Below are positions 58,869 through 64,000 of a DNA stretch of 64,000 nucleotides, piece after piece (the stretch's first letter is position 1; every line of letters starts with the position of its first letter). Origin of the DNA: Symsagittifera roscoffensis (Eukaryota; Xenacoelomorpha; Acoela; Convolutidae). The stretch covers positions 60,606,875-60,670,874 of the forward strand of contig NC_087066.1 of NCBI RefSeq assembly GCF_963678635.1, in the 5' to 3' direction. The notes below the pieces were generated by a model, which saw only the letters and a list, made by a program, of their open reading frames with translations, was not told the DNA's origin and did no database searches. Both the position numbers and the translations under genes were made by a program.

Positions 58869-59304
58869 GTAACGTATCAATTTTTTTTTGTTCAGACACA
58901 CATGTAGGTATTGAAATGAACAATGGATTTGGTTTTTTTTTCAAAATAAGTTCAGATAAAAGTTCATGAATGAAACTTGCCGTAATATCATTGATGTACC
59001 CTATACTAAAGATGTTTTTAGACACGGATTTTAGATCCAAAACCCTATACCCTATACCAAAATTGATGTACCCTATACCAAAAAACCGCGCATCAAAAAT
59101 TAATAATAAAATTAATAATAAAAAGTTTTTATGTAAAAACACTTGTGAGCAGTGTAAAACTTTTTGGTCTGAGGGTTTTTCGTACATTTAAATTTAAAAA
59201 AGCAAAAACTTAGTTAGTTTGCGATAATACTCGAACCCTTTTTCCACGACGTCAAACTGTCCATGATCAGTCGTTTGAAACCTTTCGTTGTTTTCCTTTT
59301 GTAG

Positions 59305-59702
59305 AAAATTTCTTCACTGCTTCTGCAATACAAGACAAGTCGACTTGTGGCTCATGGACATTTCGAAACAGATCATAGTGTCCAACTACAATCTATCTTC
59401 GGCTATCAACACGTCATCAAAAGTAGAGAGAATCGCCATTCTCTATTTAACGAGAGCGAGTGTTGGGTCAGTTGACCGAATTGTCGCAATTAGCCGATTG
59501 GAACTGCAGGTTTACAAAGCAGACTTAAGCGACGTTTTGCAAGGAGATCCTGAGTTGACCTTGAAACTTGAGGCTCTTTCTTGTGATTGCGAAGTTCAGT
59601 CTTCGAATTCTAAATTCGAAACTAGAGTTCACCACAAAGATGAGCTCATTTTAATTAAGTTCGATGCAAATGAAGAATTGCAACACTTCAAAATGGTTTT
59701 AA
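59305..59702 (+). CDS. Hypothetical host gene, exon 3
   Basis: The acceptor CCTTTTGTAG ends at 59304. Phase 2 is satisfied and the frame stays open for 132 codons. The segment reads VDLWLMDISKQIIVSNYNLS, then VERIAILYLTRASVGSV, then LELQVYKADLSDVLQGDPEL, alternating beta-like strands and ending EELQHFKMVL. It would fit a beta-rich domain such as a PH-like fold, which is inference only. The donor is AA before GTAAGG, phase 1. Intron 2 (58869-59304) has a short CCCTATACC-type repeat. Confidence 0.75.
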
Positions 59703-59861
59703 GTAAGGATAGTTGGATATATATATTTATTTTTTTTTTACAATTTTAAACAATTTGAAGCTGCAAAATGCGTCGAGATTGCTTAAATGTTGTATCAAGG
59801 CCTTTATTTTACGAGAATTGGGTGACATGTTCTTTTATAATCTTTTGACATATTTTTGCAG

Positions 59862-60229
59862 ATACTGCAACTCAGCACCTCGTGAATCGCAATTTGGCAC
59901 TCATCAACTCGTCAGCCTATCAGATTGCTCGATCGTCATCCAGCCTCCTCTCGGACAGCCGAACATTCCTGTCGTGCACACCATCTTCCTTATATGGAAA
60001 TATGAACTACATTCCACAACCTGTCTGTAATCGGACTCTGTCGTTTCACGAGAACATTCAACTCGGCTGTTCTCGTCTAAATCTAACCAATGGGGGACTT
60101 GCAAACAATAACAGTGATGTCAGTTTGCAGGATAACAGTTTTCACCGGGTGATCAGACTTTATTTTCTATGCTTCCAGCGAATAAACAGTGTTCTGCATA
60201 CCCGGGTTTCTGAAAATGGGTTTGCGTAG
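59862..60229 (+). CDS. Hypothetical host gene, exon 4 (terminal)
   Basis: The acceptor TATTTTTGCAG ends at 59861. Phase 1 is satisfied and 122 codons follow to TAG at 60227-60229. It begins TATQHLVNRNLALINSSAY, is Ser/Asn-rich, and ends HTRVSENGFA. Exon lengths 403, 409, 398 and 368 sum to 1,578, exactly 526 codons with stop. Three independent junctions keeping frame make the model convincing although the product is unknown. Confidence 0.75.
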
Positions 60230-60311
60230 TAAAAAAAATTGCTAGGCCTAGAATATTCCTAAAATTAAAGAGTCATACGATTATATTCGATAAAACTTAA
60301 GTTGCAAAAAA

Positions 60312-60317
60312 AATAAA
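60312..60317 (+). terminator. Candidate poly(A) signal AATAAA
   Basis: 82 bases after the stop of the four-exon gene and 11 bases before the solo LTR. Confidence 0.55.
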
Positions 60318-60328
60318 CTCAAATTTCA

Positions 60329-60668
60329 TGAGTTATGTACGGATTACTGTACTCATAGAGTAATTTCAGATAAAGTACACCGTCTGCTCGTCACGCTATC
60401 TTATTTTCGGCCGGATAGATTCGTGCAACTTCTTAATCTTACTCTTATATCTCCTAGTCTCAATAGATCTAGTGTATACTGGTTTATGCGAGTTAGTTTC
60501 CAGAAGGAGAACAACTGTATTCTAAGTTTGATTCAAATTGCTCTGGTGCTGAAACTACAAGTAGTTTCAGCACTTACAAATAAGTGTAAATGTTAGTTAA
60601 GAATATTTTATAGATTTAGAGAATTATATTTATAACCAATTATAAATTCTAGTTTAGAACTGGTTCCA
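60329..60668 (-). mobile_element. Solo LTR related to the giant element
   Basis: Read on the minus strand it starts TGGAACCAGTTC and ends ATAACTCA, as do the LTRs at 13691 and 31671. Long shared blocks include ACCGTCTGCTCGTCACGC and TTTTCGGCCGGATAGATTCG (as seen on plus). It is 340 bp with internal deletions. Flanks TTCA and GTCA match at three of four bases. A solo LTR implies LTR-LTR recombination after an older insertion. Confidence 0.85.
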
Positions 60669-61151
60669 GTCAAGTAAAAAAAAAACCAGAGAGCCATTTT
60701 TGCTTTTCCAACTGTATGTTGGATATTTTTCTCAATGATTATTATAATGATGTTGATGTCCTGTATAAATTAATTTCATTTTCAAAGCTTGCCTGAAAAA
60801 GGGAATAGAAGCCGCAAAATTTCTACAGATTTTTGTAAAGGATAATTTTTTTGATAATCACTCAACTGAATGTTTGTAATGGTTTTCATAAAATTGAGCC
60901 TCTCTTGCTACGGTAGAAGCCCTGAAAAAGAATCTCAATGATTTAATTCCTTTCAAATTTAAAAGTTGAATGGTAGATTTTTTTGAAGATTTCCTAACCG
61001 AACGTGATTTGAGAAAAGCGTATTTTTAAATGATTAATGCGCGCGCAGATCAAAAACATTTTCCCCAGAACTTCATCAGTAATCGGCCTACTTCAACAAC
61101 CAAAGGGCGCCCTTGTAAGAGCTAATTTACGGCAAAGTCAACCGTTATAAA
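60669..61151. other. Spacer without gene
   Basis: AT-rich, short frames only, nothing recognised. Confidence 0.5.
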
Positions 61152-61533
61152 TAGGGACGGATTTAGGGGGAAGGGGCGGGGAAGGCAGACGCCTCTTCCC
61201 CTCCCTTCAGGGTTTCGACCCTCTGCCGACCCAGAGGGTCCCCCCTTTGCACTATTTTGAGATATCCATTTTTGGAGACGAACCCTTAAATTTTTCTAAC
61301 GGCGCCTTTGGCGCCAATACATACTAAGTTTGAGGGGGGAGCGCGCGCCGAAAAAACGCGATTTTTGTTCAGTTTTTTCCAAAAAAGCCTTAAAATTTTT
61401 TCAAAAACGGTCTTCTTAGTGCTTTGGGAATGCTCTGAAAATCAATTTGGTCGACCTAAAAAAAGGTCGACAAAGTTTTCGATAACTTTGAAAATCCTCC
61501 CACCCCCTCGAGAAAATCCTATATCCGCCCCTC
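61152..61533. mobile_element. hAT-like MITE with 8-bp target duplication
   Basis: The left end TAGGGACGGATTTAG and right end TATCCGCCCCTC are inverted repeats. Flanks GTTATAAA (61144-61151) and GTTATAAG (61534-61541) match at seven of eight bases, the length expected for hAT transposition. 382 bp, no coding capacity. Confidence 0.85.
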
Positions 61534-61541
61534 GTTATAAG

Positions 61542-62655
61542 TGAAAAGCTTAAAGGCTGTCAGGCTGTCGGATGTCGTCGGTATTAGACTTTGAAATGTC
61601 GCACTAAAAAAACTTAGTTTTTGTCAAGAGTTCCCAGAAAAAACACTTTGGTGTTTTCTTCAAAAATTTTAGTGGGAGGCAAAAGAATGAAAACAGGCCG
61701 TTTTTTTGAGAACTCGGAAAATTTTGGGAATATTATTTACAATTGTTAATCTAATTTTGCTTTCAGCCAAACGAAACGACAGCTCAACCAGATGCAATGA
61801 AGAAACCTTCGAAACGAAAATTTTCCGCCAAAATTTTAGAATTTGTTAGTTCTGTCAAATAAAATTAGCTGTTATTCGTTTTATTTTTCCTTTAAAGCTC
61901 AGGATTCTACGAAAAAATTATGAAACTTCGAATATCCATTTTTTTTGCGGTTTTTTGTTTTAATTAAGGGGCGTGAGTTGTATAGTTTTTAGTTTAATTT
62001 TTTTTTGAAATTATCAATTTTATTTATATCTTGCTTCACTCTTAAAGGGGTTAAAAGGGTTGGGAAGAAGCAATGTAGTAGGGAGTGCTTTTCTGCGTCT
62101 CGTGCCATGAAATAAACTTCGCTTTCGTCTTGAAACGGTTTTTTCTGTTTCACACTTTATTTGAGGATTTAGAATTTTTTCTTCAGACATCACCCAAATC
62201 ACGAACAAAACTCCAGGTGTGCAAAATATTTCAGTGCCAATCAACCAGTTTTTTGTCCAAAACAAGTTTTTCAAAATTTTTTCAAAAACTTATATCGACG
62301 GTTCCAAAAAAGTTGTTTTTAAACCGAAAAAAAATAACTAAGTTAAACCAATCTTAACGCTTTTTAGCTGCGGAACCGTTATCTCCGGTACCTATAGGAA
62401 CTAACATATTAGTTTGCCAATAAACATAGTATATATTATTATAAAATAGTTTTTTTATATAACAATAACATTGTTTAGTCAAGATACTCCAGTTTTTTCC
62501 AGATTCAAATAAAAAATACACGGAAAATCATTGAAAAGTGGCCCCTTTATGGCTTAGTTCCAAATTTTACTCCCTAGAAGATGTACGAAAAACCAATGAG
62601 CTTGGCTTTCTCAAGAATTTAACTGTTATTTGTTTAGTTCGTCCTTTGGTACAGA
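61542..62655. other. Spacer without gene
   Basis: AT-rich with short frames on both strands (such as 62020-62274 minus). Nothing recognised. It probably holds the 3' UTR of the minus-strand gene to its right. Confidence 0.45.
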
Positions 62656-62927
62656 CTATCGAACAAAGAAAATTTTAACGGTACTGGCACTTTTCGAAAT
62701 CATTTTGTTGTTGTTTTCAATTGACTGCTTTGAATCCATGAGCCCTTTCACTTGCCAACCTTTCCAGTAAACATTCAGAATATTTATTGTTGGATACAGA
62801 AATTTACCAACAGCAACCCCCAATGGACCTTTTAGACCAACAAATGGACTGATCGGTAGGATCAGTTCCTGAAAAAAATTTGCAAATTGAAGCATATGTT
62901 TCACAACATAGTGACGGATTAATCCAT
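62656..62927 (-). CDS. Minus-strand host gene, terminal exon
   Basis: On the minus strand the acceptor TTTTATTGTCAG precedes base 62927. Incoming phase 1 joins the previous exon, and 90 codons run to TAG at 62656. The text GLIRHYVVKHMLQFANFFQ, VGLKGPLGVAVGKFLYPTI and VYWKGWQVKGLMDSKQSIE looks like an ordered, partly amphipathic domain. No family recognised. An alternative internal acceptor (TTTTTTTCAG, exon from 62868) also keeps frame. Confidence 0.6.
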
Positions 62928-63063
62928 CTGACAATAAAACACGTAAATTTTATGGGTGTTTAACAGTTTTTCTCTCATGGTTTTTCATATAGAATTGCAT
63001 AACCTAATAAAATACTTCTATGCAAGTTTTAAAAAAGAACGCTCAAGACAAAACATATGCACT

Positions 63064-63430
63064 CAGGGGCGGATTTAGAGGGGGGAGGCGGGGGACGTTA
63101 TATTTCTCTCCCCTCAGGCATTGGACCCCTGCCGACTCAAAGGGTCCCAGTTTGTACTATTTTGAAATATCCACTTTTGGTGACGGACCCTAAAAATTTC
63201 CTAAAGACGCCTTTTGCGCCAATATATTTGGTCAAAATTTTCCAAAAAGCGCCTAAAAACGCCTAAAGTTTTGCCTTTGGCGCAGAAAACTTTGCCAAAA
63301 CAGGGTCTTTTTATTGCGCTGCGAGAGCTCGAAAAATTAATTTGGTCGAACTAAAAAACGGTCGATAAATTTTTTGAATTTTTTTGAAAAAAATATGCCC
63401 CTTCTTGAGAAAATCCTAGATATCTTCCTC
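63064..63430. mobile_element. hAT-like MITE in an intron of the minus-strand gene
   Basis: It begins CAGGGGCGGATTTAGAGGGG and ends near ATCTTCCTC. The interior is collinear with 61152-61533. Flanks TATGCACT and GCTGCACC share the central TGCAC, a worn 8-bp duplication. Confidence 0.75.
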
Positions 63431-63523
63431 GCTGCACCTGAGGTTAGCTCCACCAGCGAGAAAATCATTTTGAGTAACTCGAGAGACGTTTGAAAAAGAT
63501 TAACAAATTTGCACAGACATTAC

Positions 63524-63623
63524 TTCTTATGCACAACGAGGAATCGGGGACGGAAAAATTGGTAACATCTGGTTGAGGGTTTCCGAACAGAAAATCGTTT
63601 ATTCTTTTGTCTAGTTCGTGAAT
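63524..63623 (-). CDS. Minus-strand host gene, penultimate exon
   Basis: 100 bases between acceptor TTTCACCTCAG and donor AGAA-GTAATG on the minus strand. Incoming phase 0, outgoing phase 1. It encodes IHELDKRINDFLFGNPQPDV and VPDSSLCIR. The next intron (62928-63523) carries the MITE. Confidence 0.55.
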
Positions 63624-63722
63624 CTGAGGTGAAATATAATAAACATTTGATGAGAGTTCGGATTAATTTTCGTTTTGGTTCCTCGGGAACAGTTTCGCAA
63701 AATTGGTTTTATCAAAAAGTAC

Positions 63723-63831
63723 CCATGGCATAAATGGTCCGTCACTTTCTTGGAAAGAAGGAACAACAATAAAATAGAAGTTTTTTCTTCCCTTCAAGGC
63801 TTTGGAAATTCGAGAATTGTAGACCTCTTTC
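63723..63831 (-). CDS. Minus-strand host gene, upstream exon
   Basis: 109 bases from acceptor AAATCAACCAG to donor CATGG-GTACTT. Outgoing phase 0 matches the next exon across a 99-base intron. It encodes VYNSRISKALKGRKNFYFIV then FQESDGPFMPW. The acceptor lacks a clear pyrimidine tract, so the left limit is less sure. Earlier exons lie beyond the right edge of the window. Confidence 0.5.
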
Positions 63832-63879
63832 CTGGTTGATTTACGGTCCGAACTTTAAAATTGAGAATTTAATTGAAAC

Positions 63880-64000
63880 CAGGGGCGGATTTAGGGGGGG
63901 GGGGACACCCCCTTTTCATGGACTCAAGTTTTTTGAGTTTGAAAGTAAGAAAAGCTGATAATTTTAATGAAGACTCAGAAGAGAAAAAATGAATTGAATA
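63880..64000. mobile_element. hAT-like MITE, cut by the window end
   Basis: Starts CAGGGGCGGATTTAGGGGGG after GAAAC. Only the first 121 bases are visible. Confidence 0.65.

Noticed and set aside
58998-59083. CCCTATACC-type repeats as telomeric sequence
   Set aside because: Only a few irregular copies inside a short intron, not a telomere array.

Overview
This is an AT-rich, repeat-dense stretch of a metazoan nuclear genome, most likely an invertebrate. GT-AG introns with TTTCAG-like acceptors, non-LTR retrotransposons, a Ty3/gypsy-type LTR element and hAT-like MITEs all point that way. I cannot name the species. There is no sign of bacterial organisation.

Layout. 1-5398: a frameshifted plus-strand coding relic of an unknown large protein, more GC-rich than its surroundings. 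5399-7330: no gene, two hairpins. 7330-10935: a decayed LINE with ORF1, endonuclease, reverse transcriptase and a (TAC)n tail. 11187-38560: two head-to-tail copies (B on the left, A on the right) of a second, minus-strand LINE whose 5' region is a 22-bp tandem array. LINE copy B is split by the main item of the window, an 18,391-bp LTR retroelement at 13691-32081. That element has 411-bp LTRs, a 4-bp CTTT target duplication and an unoccupied paralogous site at 36198-36201 in copy A. Its order is LTR, leader, basic ORF, Gag, protease-RT-RNase H-integrase, membrane ORF, proline/serine-rich ORF, envelope-like glycoprotein, a 602-codon ORF of unknown function, then a long 3' region and LTR. Gag, Pol and Env carry several stops and frameshifts, so this copy looks dead, but the two most unusual accessory ORFs (155 and 602 codons) are intact.

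38560-53880: no confident gene. It holds a G-rich tract, a degenerate repeat field, a hAT-like MITE and four tandem copies of a 522-bp unit with paired hairpins. 53885-60229: a four-exon plus-strand host gene whose splice phases all agree (525 residues, no family recognised). Its first intron holds a 101-bp near-perfect hairpin and a decayed MITE. A minus-oriented solo LTR related to the giant element lies just past its poly(A) signal. 60670-64000: further hAT-like MITEs, one with a 7/8 matching 8-bp duplication, and the last three exons of a minus-strand host gene that continues beyond the right edge.

The history visible here is nested: tandem LINE copies first, then the giant element into one of them, with MITEs settling in host introns. 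The best candidate for something undescribed is the giant envelope-bearing element with its accessory ORFs and a palindromic LTR motif that shows compensatory change in the solo LTR.
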